A DNA stretch of 64,000 nt from Ooceraea biroi (lineage: Eukaryota; Arthropoda; Insecta; Hymenoptera; Formicidae). Location: the NCBI RefSeq assembly GCF_003672135.1, contig NC_039519.1, positions 2,666,001-2,730,000 on the forward strand, written 5' to 3'. Made by a program: the position numbers and the translations under genes. Positions within the stretch are counted from its first letter, which is position 1. Every line of letters starts with the position of its first letter. Positions 25,601 through 40,600 of this stretch are shown here, piece by piece. A model generated the notes under the pieces. The model had not been told where the DNA came from and made no database searches. It saw only the letters and a list, made by a program, of their open reading frames with translations.

Positions 25601-28600
25601 AATGATAAAAATTTTGAATACTGTAATTATACTTACCATAAACTTTAATGCTACCGTCGCTATCGCCCAGCGAATTCCTGGAGACGCATTTATACGTGCC
25701 GTAATCTGACGGACCTACGGAGCTTATCGTCAACTTCATGTGTATCTTGTACGCGTTATCCACCAGCACCGGTTCGTATTTCCCTCCTGCAATTTAGATG
25801 GCAATTCCACCAGGAATGCATCGTATTATCTATATAGTGATATTTTCCGCTTTCATTGTCGTTAAATAATAAAAATTGAATTCTTGCGACGGTCATGGCG
25901 GTTATAGCGGATTACATCGATTACACCGAGCTGGGACAATATCCCGAAAAATGATATGTGGACGTAACCCAATTTCAGAAAAATCACGCTTAAATCAACT
26001 GGACGCGAGCGGATGCGAGAATAAAAAAGGGAGAGAGAGAGAGAAAAAAAACAATAAAAAAAATTCGCTTTTCCGTCATGTGCCGTCAGTCACGTCTGGC
26101 CGAGTTACCCATCATTCTCTGACGTGATTTACTCTTTCGGTTGGAGCTTGAAAATAGAAGTATGACCGGATCGCGGGTATTTCTATCAAAATATGCGGCG
26201 GTAATCGAGAGCTTTTAAATGACCGTCTGTCCTTTGTGCATTCGTGGTATGTGGGTCAACCAAACTGGCGACAATGCGAAAAATCTCATAGAAACGAGGC
26301 ATGGTCATCCTCTTTCTAACAATAAAAGCCACGAATGAATGAGAAAACTTGAATTTATCAAAGAGTTCTGTTTCTTAATTATTTCCTGCTGCAAAAGTTG
26401 GTCACGATTTAACAAAAGCTTGACACAGTTTATTTGGACGTTATATGTGTCACGCAAGCAGCTGCTTCTCATAATCTTCGATCGATTTCCTGGATTTGAT
26501 GGAAACTTGGAAAGAAATCAAATAAACAGAATCATGATGACTGACCGTCGAGAAGAATATCGTAAAAACGCTTAAACGAAGGATTGACGTTGAGGATTGA
26601 CATCTGACATTAAATATATGTTAAATATCTGAATAAATTTTCGTCTGTTTCGGTCGTAGGTATATGAACGACTTGTATATGCAAAAGCAAACATGAAGTC
26701 AATACTTTTCTAATATCGCCTAATGTATCATGCCATTATTTCCTTTTTACATCTTCACAAAACATCCGTTCTTCTGCCAGCAACTCGCAGCATTACGTAC
26801 AATTCGTCAATTTACAATCCTTATCGAATTCCATAAACGTGCCGCATAATAGCATAAAATGGCGAATATCGACATTCACGATCACGGAAAGCACATTATC
26901 CGTCCCGAGTCCATTCTGAGGTGAATCCAAACTACGCTCCGTCCACGGCTGTATCCCTTTTATTGTTCCGTTTTGCATTCGAGCTGGCGCTTTTCACGCG
27001 ACACCACCTGCAGATACCGTTTGAAATCTTACAGGCCGAGGACCGGAAGCGCCATTGAATGGCGTCGACTAAACAGGAATCACGTTAACTTAAGACTGCC
27101 ACGTGTCGAATACCGAAATAGTCGCGGCAAACGGCGCGCCGACGTAGGACCATCTTCCAAGCTGATTGAACTATTGTGACGTTACCTTCGACAGTCGCGG
27201 GAATTCCGTGGACGGCTGTCGATCTGAACGATCGTTTCCGACCCGAAATGGAACGCCATTTATTACGGCGCCGAACGGCCGATTCGCCGGTCGTTTCGAT
27301 AAAACGCGGGATCTTAGATGCTCGGATTGATTATGCAAGCTATATCACGCGAGCGGACGCGACGCATTGAAATCGCTCGATCATCAATGACGGCGACGCC
27401 AAATTGTAGCTTCGAATTCGGAGATGACTTCCGCCGTCGTGGACGGACGTGCAGTGCAGAGTCATCGCACGATGTATTCCAACCATGAAAAGTGAATACC
27501 GTAAAAGAATTACTCCGAAAGCGCTCGTCAAGAGAATATCAATTTTGCAAGATGGAGTCAGATGTTCGTTCCAAGCGTTTCCGGACTATCGACTGTTCTG
27601 ATCCGAGCACTGAATCATGCATACCTTGAACCATTGCTTTTTACAACGAAGGATTTGTATAAACTGCCCGAACTATAGTTTTGCGAAGTAAATTAATATT
27701 TAATGCTTGGCGAACATAGAGAACAAAGCGAGATACGCTACTTACACATAGACTACTTTTCTGGTCTTTAAAACTGCAGCGCAAACTTATAAAGTTCGCT
27801 CATAGTTCAAAAATAAAAAGAAACAAAAAGAGAAAGAAACCAAACAAAAATGATACAGAACTTTCTTTTGCCGTTTCGCAAATTGAAAAGAAGAGATTAT
27901 TGAGATGACACTGGTACTGTGAAAACTGTTTGCCTTGATATCAAAATTTGGCGATGGCTGTCAGTTTTAGTGTTTGTATTTCATGCGAAGGAGAAACTTG
28001 TCAGTCTCTATTGTAATCGTCACCGGCAAAGACGATTTAGAAACGATCCAATTTGTGTAGAATACAACTTGAATTATACAGGATGAATCGCCAGGAAATA
28101 GAGGTTATAGAAATTTTGCTATAACGGCGAATAATGAACCACGCAAAAGTTCACCAGTTTTCACAAAACAGAGCTCTTTGCGTCATTGTCAACGAATTTG
28201 AAAAATAAATGAGGATTCTGTTTTCAGCTTTATGTTGTCCTACGTTAGTTTGCTAAAATCGATTTTTACGTGAGCACATGGTTCGCAAAACGGTTGTATC
28301 GGGAAAGAATGATATATAAAGGCAGATGAATCACTTTTTCGCTTGATTGACCAATCGTAACATTTCTCGTTGGAAATACTGTGGATTTTCTAGGTTTGAC
28401 GTCGCCGCCAAGAACTATTTCCAATCTAAACGACGAGTTCGACGCTATCTGCCGTAGCATCGATCACGGTACGTCTTGTTAGAAAGCGTGAAATCGCTTC
28501 CAATCATTTTTCCCAGTCACGCCATTCGTACATGTATTCCGTGTGCCTCTCGCTCACAATATTTTTCATTGCACGCATAATCACGCGTTAGGGTAAATAT

Positions 28601-31600
28601 ATTGTTACGTTATTTGCGACGCTTTGCCCATGTGATCTCACGGAAATAACTTAACAATATGACAACAAACCTCGATCCGTATTAGCTTTGATCACATTTT
28701 GTAATAGTCGAGGCGAAAAAACGAGGAATAGAGAGGGAGAGAGAGAGAGAGAGAGAGCAATGCGGAACATGCAATATCGCGAATTCTGACATCAGACAGC
28801 CAAAAGCGAGTGGGATGAAATTTTTACAATCACGTCCATTTCGCGGATTCTGTTTATTTGAATGCTTTCAATTAGACGCAAATGGAAATTGGCCAAAGAA
28901 ATGAAAGAAACACAGGATGCACGGGTGTGCAATTCGAATGGAACGTTTTCACCGCCCGAGGGTCGGCTCCGGCGTTCATGCCGAAGTGCACTACAATGTA
29001 ACGAATATGTAACCATAAAAAAAGACAAACGAAGCCGCCACGCCGTTTGATTCTCTCAAAAATGAATTGACAGCGACCTTCCACGATGGTTTAATTACTT
29101 TTCGCAGTTTCCAGAGAATCTGCGTATCCCGTTGGTTTTTTTTTATGTGCCACTGCTATCGCGACCATAGATCAATGAAAACGTCCTGCTAAATCTTGAC
29201 AGCAGTTGTTAACTGGAAATGCATACAGTTTACTCGGAGTGATTCTCCGCCCTTCGTGTCGTATCATTCATCCGGCAGAGCGGATCGTGTACGCGATGGT
29301 GTTTATGTAATTAAAATTTCTGTCCCGCATCGCGTTTTCCTGATATTAATCCCATTACTATTGATTAGCGTGCGTTCAATATCACAAAAAGGAGGATACC
29401 TTTGAATGCCTTTATGAGCGAGATCCTTTAATGCCATTTTATCCGTGAATCCAATCTGGAAGTTAATTCCCTAAATGAGTTTCTACTGGGAACGCGGCGT
29501 TGCTTTTAATTTACACGCGGTCGGACCTTGTATATCTTCAAAATAAACGCAGGAAGAGGCGGTACGGCAGTTACAAGAGGCAATCTAGTTTTTAATACCG
29601 TTAGATTTATTTATTTAAGCAGTACCAGCCGCACGCTCGCGCGAACATCTCGCGCGGCTCTTCTTTCGGGCCGTTTATTCGACCGGAATTAGCTTCTGAA
29701 TAATGCATGCGAATCCCGGTAGCACGTTAAAGGTATAACACGATTTTATCTGGCATTTATGAGGAAAGCTAAGGACGCGACGAGTATGTATATGAACGCC
29801 AAACACACGACCGGGATCGTCCTTTTCTGCGTCGGTCGTTATTACATCGTGCCGCTGCGGTTAGCATTTGCATCTGTATCGAACGCAATAATGTCGCGCA
29901 CAATGCGAGTTTTGACCCCCGATCTCGTGTTAACGCGTAATCCCCATGTCCGAAGATTTCTGTCAACCGTTCGCGCACGAGATTGAACGTCCGTAAGCAT
30001 ATTTCATTATTCGCGATAATGCAGCGTACGGTTACACGTGGCACAAAATACGTGATTTCCCGCACATATGTTTAAATGCACAGCCGAAGGGCGCACAGTG
30101 GGCCAGCGAACCAGTAAACCTGGCCAAAAATATGAAAAACGAAAATTCACGCAGGGTGTTCGTATTATAGAGAAATATTCTTTTTTTGTTTTTATTCAAG
30201 AAAAATTTATTATTCCATATCATCATCATCATCATCATCATTTTCGTGATCACAACAATCGTTAGAAAATGCATTGTTTTTTTCTAAGAGACTGAGAATT
30301 TCTGCATTAAAATGCCCTCTTTTTTACGATTTTTCAAACATAATGGCAGATATTGGCACATTATTTTTGCCGAAAATGAAAAAGAAGATCTTAAGCTATA
30401 GAATGAATAAAGAAACTCGCTGGGATCGCGTGGGATTTTTTTGATAGATCGAAGAATGTGCGGAGAGAGGGAATGCAAAGTGCGTCTGCCGGTAAACAGC
30501 CCTTATGATGGAAAGAAATTATGCTTTTCTTTTTCATCAATAACTTTTATAAATAGCTAAAGTATTGTTATAAATGATATTCTAACGGTGTATTCTTTTA
30601 TATAAGTATTTTACGCAATAAATACTCCTATGTAAACGCGTCGCGTGGAGAGAAAAAAATTGGGATATTTTATATCACCCATGTTCAAGGTATTGTGGAA
30701 TAAAGAAACAACAACATAGAAGAAAAATTTTGCCAGAATACATTGAACTAGATATTATACTAATATAATAGGTACGTTTGAACACCCTGTGTGAATTTTC
30801 ATTTATTATATTTTGGCCAGGTTTACTGGCTCGCTGGTCCACTGTGGGGCGTAAAAAAACGAACATACGGGATACGTTGTAATGATGGTACGGCTAATTC
30901 GTCGTTACTTACGCGTCGTAACTTTTAATCGTTGGGCGTGCAATGAACGCGCGGTAACTGCCGCCGCGGTCTTTTCTTTTCTTTTTTTTACAATATACTT
31001 AATTTCTTGGCTGTAAAAAGTGCAGCATAATCGCGGAGCTTCCTCCGACGATTAAATATACTTGACGAGGTGGCCGTGATGGATATGCGTGTGCGCCGTG
31101 ATACGCGAAAAAGGTACGAAACCGAAAGGGATGGCGGATCGATGCGAAGTACTAAAGCTGGTCCTTTATAGGTGGCGGCGTATAAAGCAGAGCGAAACGC
31201 TTGTACTCGCGCTTCGCCACTGTGCGTGTTTATGCGTTCGGTATGGAGCTTTCATTATTCAGAAGGTTCGTTACAACCAGTTATTTTCCTCCATCGCGAA
31301 TGCACACTATGTGGAGGAATACACGTCGGGGAGGGTAATTATCTTCCTCTTGGAGTTACATGAATCATCGAAAAGTACAATAGGTGCGTGCCGCGCGTGA
31401 TACATGTTACAAAACTGTGAAGTCATCGCACTTTCTATCGGGTCATGACTCTTTCATGAGCCCCCTCTTTCATGAACGAACCACAAACTCTCATTGTGCA
31501 GCGGTAACATTGCGCGGTAAAATGTGCCGTACGTTTTTGCCGTTTTATCGCGACCGACATATCGCACCGAGCACGAGTTCCCTCTGATCCCTCTCTGATT

Positions 31601-34600
31601 CCTCTCCGTGAGCAGACCGACTTACTATTTACCGTTTTATCAGAAAAGTACTCACCTTGCGGTACGATCTTGTCCTGGTCTCTGGTCCAGTAATTAATAG
31701 ACTTTGGAAATGCCTCCGAAGAGCATTCGAGAGTCAGCCTCTCTCCTTCGTGAACACCTACTAATTGATTCTGTACCGAAACCAACGGTGCAACTGAAAC
31801 AGTCGGTACACTTCGACTTGAAGTATCAAGTTGCACGACACGTTCCCGTTTGAATAAGCAGATTTAATTATGCGAATTTATTATTTATTCTGTCTTCTGT
31901 TATGCAAAATATCGCGCGAATACAAAACACTCTTCTCCTCAATATTTTTGCGTTTCTTTTTCTCCTCGATCTCCGATTATTGGATAAGAAGATTGCATTT
32001 ATAACAGTACGACGATTTAGTTACGTGATATTAATACACCTATACGTTTAATACTCACTGACTAATTATTTATGTAATGATGATAATTTGCCCAAAAGAA
32101 GTAAACCGCGTGACCTAATTTAAACCGAGATTGAATTTAAATTTAATTCAAAATATAGTGCATACGGTAGAATACATACGTACAATGCACAGTAAGCATT
32201 ATTCGTTTGCTGACGGAGGGTGGCACTCCATTGGATGCAATGCATAAATAGGAACCCATGTGCTGCCGGTTCACTTTTGTGATATTGAGACTCGGACCCT
32301 CCACGCTCGAAGAATCTGCAATTAAAAGAGCCATTATATATGACAATTATAATGTAAAATTGTACAATGATACGTGATAGAGAACATATACATGAGAAAT
32401 TTCAGAGTATCAAATTAAAATTTTGACATAATATTTTTTATGTAACAATATCAGAGAGATAAAATTAGAATTGAAATTAATATCTTTTTATATATTACTG
32501 ATCATTATGAAAATTATAATCTGTAGAATATTCCAAATTAGAAATCGATGAAATTAAAAAAAAACAATATGTCATATGAATAAGTGGTAAATAAATAAAA
32601 ATGAAACTTTCGCTCAGTAAAGAAAATTACAACTGTATGCTGGCATCAATAAGTTTGCAACGAGAGTTTGAAAAATATGATCGATGTTATCGGTGATAAA
32701 TCGAGATAGATGTAACTTTTATGTTATGACATCGAATGCTTTTGGTGTCAATCGATTTTTGCGTGGAAACATGGAATGTCAATCCTCAGTGGAATCCGTC
32801 GAAATTTTTGTTTTTTTTATTCTCGGGGATGTTACAGTTTTCGGGAATTTCGATGAAGTTATAGCCATAGACAGTTCGGTATACGGAAAAAGTGCATGAC
32901 GCATCGGATCGACGGATCGCTTTGACGTCGATATTTTTATTAGCATTGACAGTTCGGAACTGCAGAATTTCCAGAAACCCCCGCGATTATGTTTCGTTAA
33001 AAAATATAAACCGTAACACATGTGAGTCAGTTTTTAATTTTTAACAATATCATAAAAGTTTTCGAGACAGGATATTAAAATATTCATTTTAATACAAAAA
33101 ACGACTGCGACGTGAGTTACCCTGAAACGATTCCATTTAATTCGATCAGTGGCACGTATAACGCAGAGATAGCATTTTTCTGTACTTTGCATTGGAAATT
33201 TCGCCGAGTCATATTTTTAAACGTGTTCGTCCACCTCACTGAAGTTCACGTGGTACGTTCGTGCAAGTTTTTTGATGTCAGTACCGTTACCGGCATAGCA
33301 CGCGACACGACGGAAATTGGTTGCCGAAGTTCCGTCATTTATACATTTCAATTTAAAACCGAATCGAACACGTTCAGGTTTTGTGCGCTCGGCAAACTTT
33401 CGAAATGCAACTCTTTTATGAAATGATTATAATTATTGCACCTCCGAATTCCGAAAATTGGAAGGTATGCGAGAGAAATTTTACGACGCTACCAGTGACT
33501 CGCATCGCTATACAACACTGTAGAAATATTCTGCGCGAAGTTTCGCCATTTTATCAATGTAACCATTATCGCCAGCGAAGAAGGACCACTTCCTCTCTGC
33601 TAAAATGCACTGGGAAAATGTGCAAACTGCTTTGACGAACGACCGCATAATGCAGCAGCTGCGGACTCGATTGCGAGCGACTCCAGCACGTGCAATCTCT
33701 ATAAAGCATTTTAAACTGTACCAACGCGCCGACAATGCGCGACAATAAATAAAACATACTGCTGACTAAATTCTCTGAAATTGTTCAACGACGTATCTTT
33801 CATGAATTCTTGTTGCTCGTGAAACGTATTCGATAACGTAACGCTGCATGGAATATAAACGTGGCATAAAATTCCGCGGATTAATACGCAATTATAAACT
33901 GAAATCTGACGACGATGTGTCAAAAGGCACGAACCGCGAGTATATGATCGAAAAGTCGGAATTGGTTCACATCCTTTCTCACCACATTCGAAATTCAAAT
34001 AGCAATTTACAGAGAGCCGTCAACTCCGGCAACACAGTTTGGAGAGCACCTGCATTACAGGGTGCAAATTCAGTTTACTTATCCGAAAGTTGAGGCCGGC
34101 TGTGTCCTTCCGCCGACCACGATTAAATCCGGCAGAATATTTGCACGCTGATGACGAATTAAACGTCCTATACTAGAATGCAGGACAATCGCGTGTGCGA
34201 GGCGCTGAAGAAAAATCTTCAAGCGTGCGAGAGCAGCGAAGAATACCTCGCGCGAAGCATAGTCTAGGAATTGCCGTAATGGCAAGACGTAATCCAAGGA
34301 TCGTGATGGCAAATGCGGCATATCAGGAGCTAGTGAAGCTAACTCCAAGTTTGTAATCCGACAAGATAAGATTACGACGTGCTGCATCGGAACTCCAGAG
34401 GAAAACCAATGATCTCGCAGTAACGATCTCGCAGCATCATCAACAGCATCATACCATCAGTGATCATATAATAATATCATTAGAGCGCGCATTATCGAAT
34501 TATTCCAGAAAATGGCGCCAAATCCCGAATGGCTCACGAGTGCTACGTCTACCGCGGCACTTTGTTGAGACCATCGCACTCACACGCGAAAGAGTAGCGG

Positions 34601-37600
34601 GGTGCAAATGTCCGTCGTGAATAAACAAGCCGTCACGGTGCGAGGTATCGCGATGCACCCTTCTGTGTTTCATCCCCGTACTCCCTCCTCGTGGCGCTGC
34701 ACTTTATCGGATTAATAGCGTAATAGCGGGACTGCGGGTGGCGTAATCGTGGTTTAAGTCGATCGGTCCGGTTGTTTATTGTCTCACGGCGATGCGCGGG
34801 GAAGGATGAGAGGGCAGGCCCGAGCATGCAAGCAAGCCTGGCCGCGTATCGCTCGCGTATGTGCTCACCCCGTGTTTGCCAATTTCAATGCAAATATAGA
34901 AGATCTTCCCGGTCTCGGCAAACGTATCACCTCCCTCTAACCTACTGGCCTTGCCGCGCGCACGGGGTGTTTGCGCTCTCCCGAACGAGCGCCAACCGGA
35001 AGCTTGATACTGCGAATGCGCGACGCGGATATACTCGTTGCAGTTTAGTCCGAACGCGAACGTAAATCTATCTTTTTTTCTGTTTCCAAAAAGAGAGAGA
35101 GAGAGAGAGCCTCCACGACTGCACGCGTAGTAGTGCTTTCGGCGCATTTATGTTTCCTTCGTTTGAGTTACTCCAGCTCGCCGGGAGTACTGAGACTCTA
35201 AAGAGTTTTGCACGCGTCCGTTCAGTTTTCAATGAAATAATTGGCGACGTGAAATTCGTGAGTATTAAAAACCTGCTCTCGTTTCAAACGTTTATCTCTC
35301 AGGCGAATTAAATTATACGTTTAAAAGGCTTCGTGTGTAACTTTTTGTAAACCGACCACACGAACGTACACACACAAAAGTTGGAAACTTCATGAGCAAA
35401 GTTTCCTTTTCGTATGCTTACATGAATTACACGAGTCCAAAACGTCCAAAAACAAAAAAACAGAAAGAAAAATAAAAAGAGGGTAAAATGATCTGTGTCA
35501 CACCGAAAATATCCCGTAGTATGAAAGCAAAAACATAACGCATAAAAGGTTTATAAAGGACCAAAAGGGAAACTCAGTAACTCTCCGGCGGTCTTTCGGG
35601 ACAAATATGGAGTGCGGAAATTTCGTGATCGTCGTCATACGGAGCTAATGACACGTAAAATAGTTACTGCGCTCCGGAGCGAGAGAAGAGTAAAGGCGCG
35701 CGTGCGCGCGCGTGCTCGAGGGGGAGGCTAAAAGCGCAACCCCGAAAAGGACCCGGCATCGCCGAACGATCGCCGACTGCACTCCGGCGGGAGGGTATCA
35801 AACAGCGCCTCTTTCGCTCGTCGTATTCGATCAGCTCTCACCGTAACGAAGCGTCCGATACGATGGCGGGGAAAGAGAGCGACGATGGCGAAAAGAGGGA
35901 GATGGGGGTGACAGCCGCTTTAATTCAGAGAAATTTTCCCGGCTTTATCACCGGCCCCGCAGGGAATTACGCTCGTTTGCGGAATTAACTCGTTAAGACT
36001 AATCTGACTTCTCTTTACTTGTGTCGCGGTGAATTGGTTGACCATCTTCACGTCGCCAGGTGATGTTAGGGGCTGGAGAACCGGTCGCGGCGCAACGCAG
36101 GCTTACGTTTCGTCCCTCCATCACCACCATGTCCGCGCTGGTATCGTAGTCCAGGATGTCGGGTGGCACTGTCGGCAGAAAAGTGCGATCGTAAGAACAG
36201 AGGCACGAAATAAAAGTGCAAAATGCAAGCTGAAAAACAGTTTCGAACAATGGAAAGACGTGTATCATTGCTTGTATCACGTTCATGTATGTACATCCTC
36301 GCGTGTCTCGACTATCTAGGTACATCCAGATAGTTTTTGTGTAGCCAGAATTATTTAAAAAAACTTATGCATCTAGTTTCTCCTTTCCTCCCCGCGGCCC
36401 ATGAGAAAGCTGTCCATTTGCAAGATAGTATCACTCGGGGTATCATATCACAGATGATACAACGAAAGCACGCTGGATAGAAAAGTACATTAAATCAAGA
36501 AGGACCGGGATGGAATTGGACCAGCGCTATATTTGTCTTTAATCCTCCTAATGGACGTAGCTTTGAACATACAGGGATCATACGGTACCTAATAAGAACG
36601 CTCACGTCCGGCTCTCTGTCTGGTTACCAAAAACTGCCAGATATCGTCCACGAAGTGTGTACAGAGCGAGATAATAAATTCGGTCCCCGCCTGACGCGTT
36701 ACCGGAAATGCGCGAGCTTTTTCCGTGGCACGCTTAAACGCAACAACGAGAGACGCTCGCGAGTTATTTCTCGCAGACAGCGAGGGTGGACAGCGAGTGT
36801 ATCTATTCGTCCATAAATCAGCCGGGGTGGATTGGCTTTCTGCATACGCCGACGATGGGAACTACGGAACGGCTCCTCCGCACGTACACGTACGACATGG
36901 GACGACACGTGCGCGACACGGACGCGTGCAGGCTGCACGTAATAAAGTACGGGATGATAACGGGACGAGGGAGCGACGCATCCGCGTCATCTCCGGCGGA
37001 AGCTCGCTCGCGCAACGCACCCTGCCCGCTGAATGTCTACTCCCGGACTCCCGGACATCCCCGTGTAGGGGTATTAAAGAGAACCCCGAAGGACGTTCTC
37101 GCTTCGGGTTTCGTACGACTTCCTGAGACCCGAGGAATAACGCCGAGTTTCGTAGAGTTTAGAATAGCTTCCAGGCTACGCGGTCTCGGGAACGCCTGGG
37201 TTGTTTGCTACGGAACGGCAGTTCCGTCGCTTCGTGCGCACGTTATCAAAAATTTCCGAGTTCACGTATGTTCACGTATATGTTTGCGTAAAATGCGTGG
37301 GATCCTCGGATTCAGCCTCTCAAATCCGATTTCTCGGCATTATTCAAGTGCATAGAGGCTCATGTGTGTGTAAACGCCATGCTGCGGTCGCCGGACGTTA
37401 TGTTTCTTTCTCCCCGTGCTGTTTCTGTTGACATTTTGATGGAAAACGAGGACTCTACTTTGAAAGATCATGTGAATCGAAGAGAAGATCACTAGCATCT
37501 CGGTCTTCTTGTGGAAATCATAATACGAGCACGGGTTATCCCGCGGCTAGGCTTCCCCATTTGGCTAAGCCCATTAAAGTCACCCCAACTCTTTCCCTTT

Positions 37601-40600
37601 ATTCTTCCTTTCTCCGCCTCTCTTCGGCTCCCCTATCACGCTTCCCTTCTTCAACACCCCTTTCTCTCTCAGTTTTTCCCAGGGCGTTGAATAAACGCGT
37701 CCCTCGCGAGTAATGTCTTACTAGATTCGCCTACATGCGAATCGGGGCCTGAAGGTTGCATCGGTTGCCGCAGGGAGGAGTTGAGGGCCGTAGTTGACGG
37801 GGTCGATTTTATTCCGCCCTACGGCCGGAACTCGATTTGCGGTTGAGTGCCCGTATGGGTGATGCTGAATTGGCGGGTCAAAGCTACCTAGAGTCTCCGC
37901 CGGCCACCAGGAGACCCCACTTCTCTTCCTACCCTAGACCTATCCTTCGTATACTCGAGTTTCGAACGTTCGTTCGTTCGTCCATTCGTTCGCATCCAGC
38001 ATCTGTTTGGACCACGCGAATTTTGGTTGCCAGTGCAACTTGTGGCAATCCGGTACGTCCCGTACGCGGCATTCGCCATCAGAGAAATTCTATCGGAACA
38101 ATAATATGTACATTATGTAGCAGTACACATACATATGGCAGACGTACTGCAGTATAAAGGAACAACGGGAAGGTTAAATACTAAAACTGTGATTGTAATA
38201 ATGTTTATAATTAATAAATTTGCGGTGTTAATAAGAATAACGCGGTAAACTGTGAAAAAGTTGAATTTTTTCACTAAAATTTTTTCACTCGGTATTATCT
38301 CATTTTTACATCGTAAAAACAGAAATTTCATTACACTTTATAAACAAGATACATAAAATATCATATCAAATAAAATTACATTAAAATTCTTCTTGTATGT
38401 ACCTAATTACGTATGAGTTATGAAATGAATATTTTATAACATCTGCAATACAAAAAATACTGCAATAAAAAAAATATTTAAATATGAAAATATGATATAG
38501 TTTTCAAGTGAGTCCCATTATTCAAATTTCACGCACGTTTTAATGTCATTAATGAATTAATCAATTAAAGCGTAAAGTTTACTCAGCTGGATTACAATCC
38601 AGTGATTTATACCATCCGATTTCTCGGGTGAATATATATTCAGTGAAAACTTCACAACAAATTGGACACCCGCGCGGTTGTAATCCGCTTTTACTCCTCC
38701 ATTCTGTTTGCTACTCTGTATTTTGTAACTCCACAGACACTGAACTACAAAACAGAACTCGGCTCAATCGGTCATGCGGCTGCTACTGTCTGCCACCACG
38801 TTAATCTAAACTCAAATCTTAAGCCGTTTCGTTTAATCGTATATAAATCATTATTCCGACTACATATAGACTTAATTAGCTCCGTCTTCACGTTTACATT
38901 ACCAGTCTTCTCACTCGAGAAATAACGCAAACAACAGATATAACGTGAACGATTTTAATAAACTATAACAGACGTAACGCGAACGATTTTAATAAATTAT
39001 AAAAACTTCTTGTCAACATAGCATTGACAACGAAAAAAATTTCTGTTATTATAATTATTCGTGACAATAACGTGAACGTGGCGTACAACAGAAGCATTGG
39101 ACATTTTTATTAATAAGATTTTTATTAAAATGCAGCGACGTATGCTCGATCAAGATTAGATTATTTATCATTGAGTATAGTAATGGACAGTTCGGTTTCG
39201 GTTTCTATTATTCTCGTTTTACTGCGTGTCATTCGTTTATCTCACGCATTTCCGCTACACCGATACACACGACGGTACGTTGTCCCGTCCAGCATCTGTC
39301 AGCCTCGCATCAATCCGGACTTGGTGCGTCAACTCTATCACTATGACGTCCTCGACTACGCTGGCTTATACTCGGATAAAACAATTTTAATATGAAATAT
39401 GTGAAGCCCCTGACGATCCTCCGCTCCTTTGCAAACAACAGACAATTATTTGACGCGAAAAATTATGACTGCAATATAATATGCAAACACGTAAATATAT
39501 TCAATAGCATGCAATCTGTTTTGACGATACGCAATCCTTGTCGTGCATTCATTTCGTAGAATGTGGTAAAATCATTATTAATCGTTGATGAAAGGCACGG
39601 AATGCGCCGTTTAATGCTTGCATAGTGGTCTTGTGCGACGATAATCATATGCAAAGATGGTTACCATAGCGTTGCTGAATACCATTCGGAATTGATACAC
39701 GTCTGCGATACGTTGCTCCGTCAGTTTATTCACATTGTTCTATGTCTGGTTATGATACCGTTGTACACGTTACGGAGAATTCTATATATTACAGCAAACT
39801 CGAGTATCGCACATCAACCTCAATCCGCCTCGCCCATCCCGTTTGCCGTTAACAACCTTCGCCGGTTTGGAGATCCTACAAATTCACCACTCCTCAACGT
39901 AACTATGCATTTCGTTTCATCCAACGTTGTCTCTACAACGCCGAGCTTACTGAGTGGAATAAGCTCAGCCAATTTTAGATAACGGTGGCTTTCTTTAAAG
40001 TTTGCTCACATCTCCCCAATGTCCTACGTTATTTCAGAATTGGACATCCTTATAATCTCGAATTTTACGTGCAACAAGAAAAAAGATTTGATGAGAAATA
40101 TGCATGTCTCACAATCAAATCTAAATTTCTGTACAATATTCCATCACGTCCGAGTTTAGCAATCGTATTTTTCGTTCGCGTGACACTGTAAGCAGAGTAG
40201 CAGCGAGGTTCCTCGCTAAATGACAGCAATCAGACGTTCCGCCGTATCGTGCACTTTTTGTGGGTACCCTCGCCGTCTACGAGCAATGCTGGCGCAAAAA
40301 TCCTCGAGCGAGGTAGACTTGTATCAGGTATCAATCCAGCTCTATCTCGTCCATCCTGCCCCGTAACAACCTCCGCCATCCCGGTTTCCCTTGGACTCAC
40401 CCCTGACCAATGCGCACTCGTTTCGTGGAACGTCGTTTTCTACCGATGCAACTGACGTTGAGTAGCGTGGGGTCGGGTTAAAAAAGTGCAGTGCATCGGA
40501 CGAGCGCCGCAAGCCGAGCGTGGCTTAATTTCGATGCGTAAATCGAACGGTCAATGTGAGGGTGGGAAAGGGGTGGGCCGGGGAACGAAGCGGGGCTGCC

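Larger units (their letters stand above)
25787..31655 (-). other. Gene B intron, 5.9 kb, with an inserted Transib-like element
   Basis: Separates the two halves of Ig3. It contains a (GA)n run at 28730-28759 and the mobile element at 30094-30846. No exon was found besides the flanking ones. Confidence 0.6.

Noticed and set aside
36786..37355. 189-codon open frame on the + strand
   Set aside because: Same reasoning: GC-rich island, competing frames, unrecognisable composition.
39170..40480. Degenerate retrotransposon (reverse-transcriptase C-terminal-like words near 39.8-39.95 kb)
   Set aside because: Only scattered short matches, no catalytic motif, no terminal structure.
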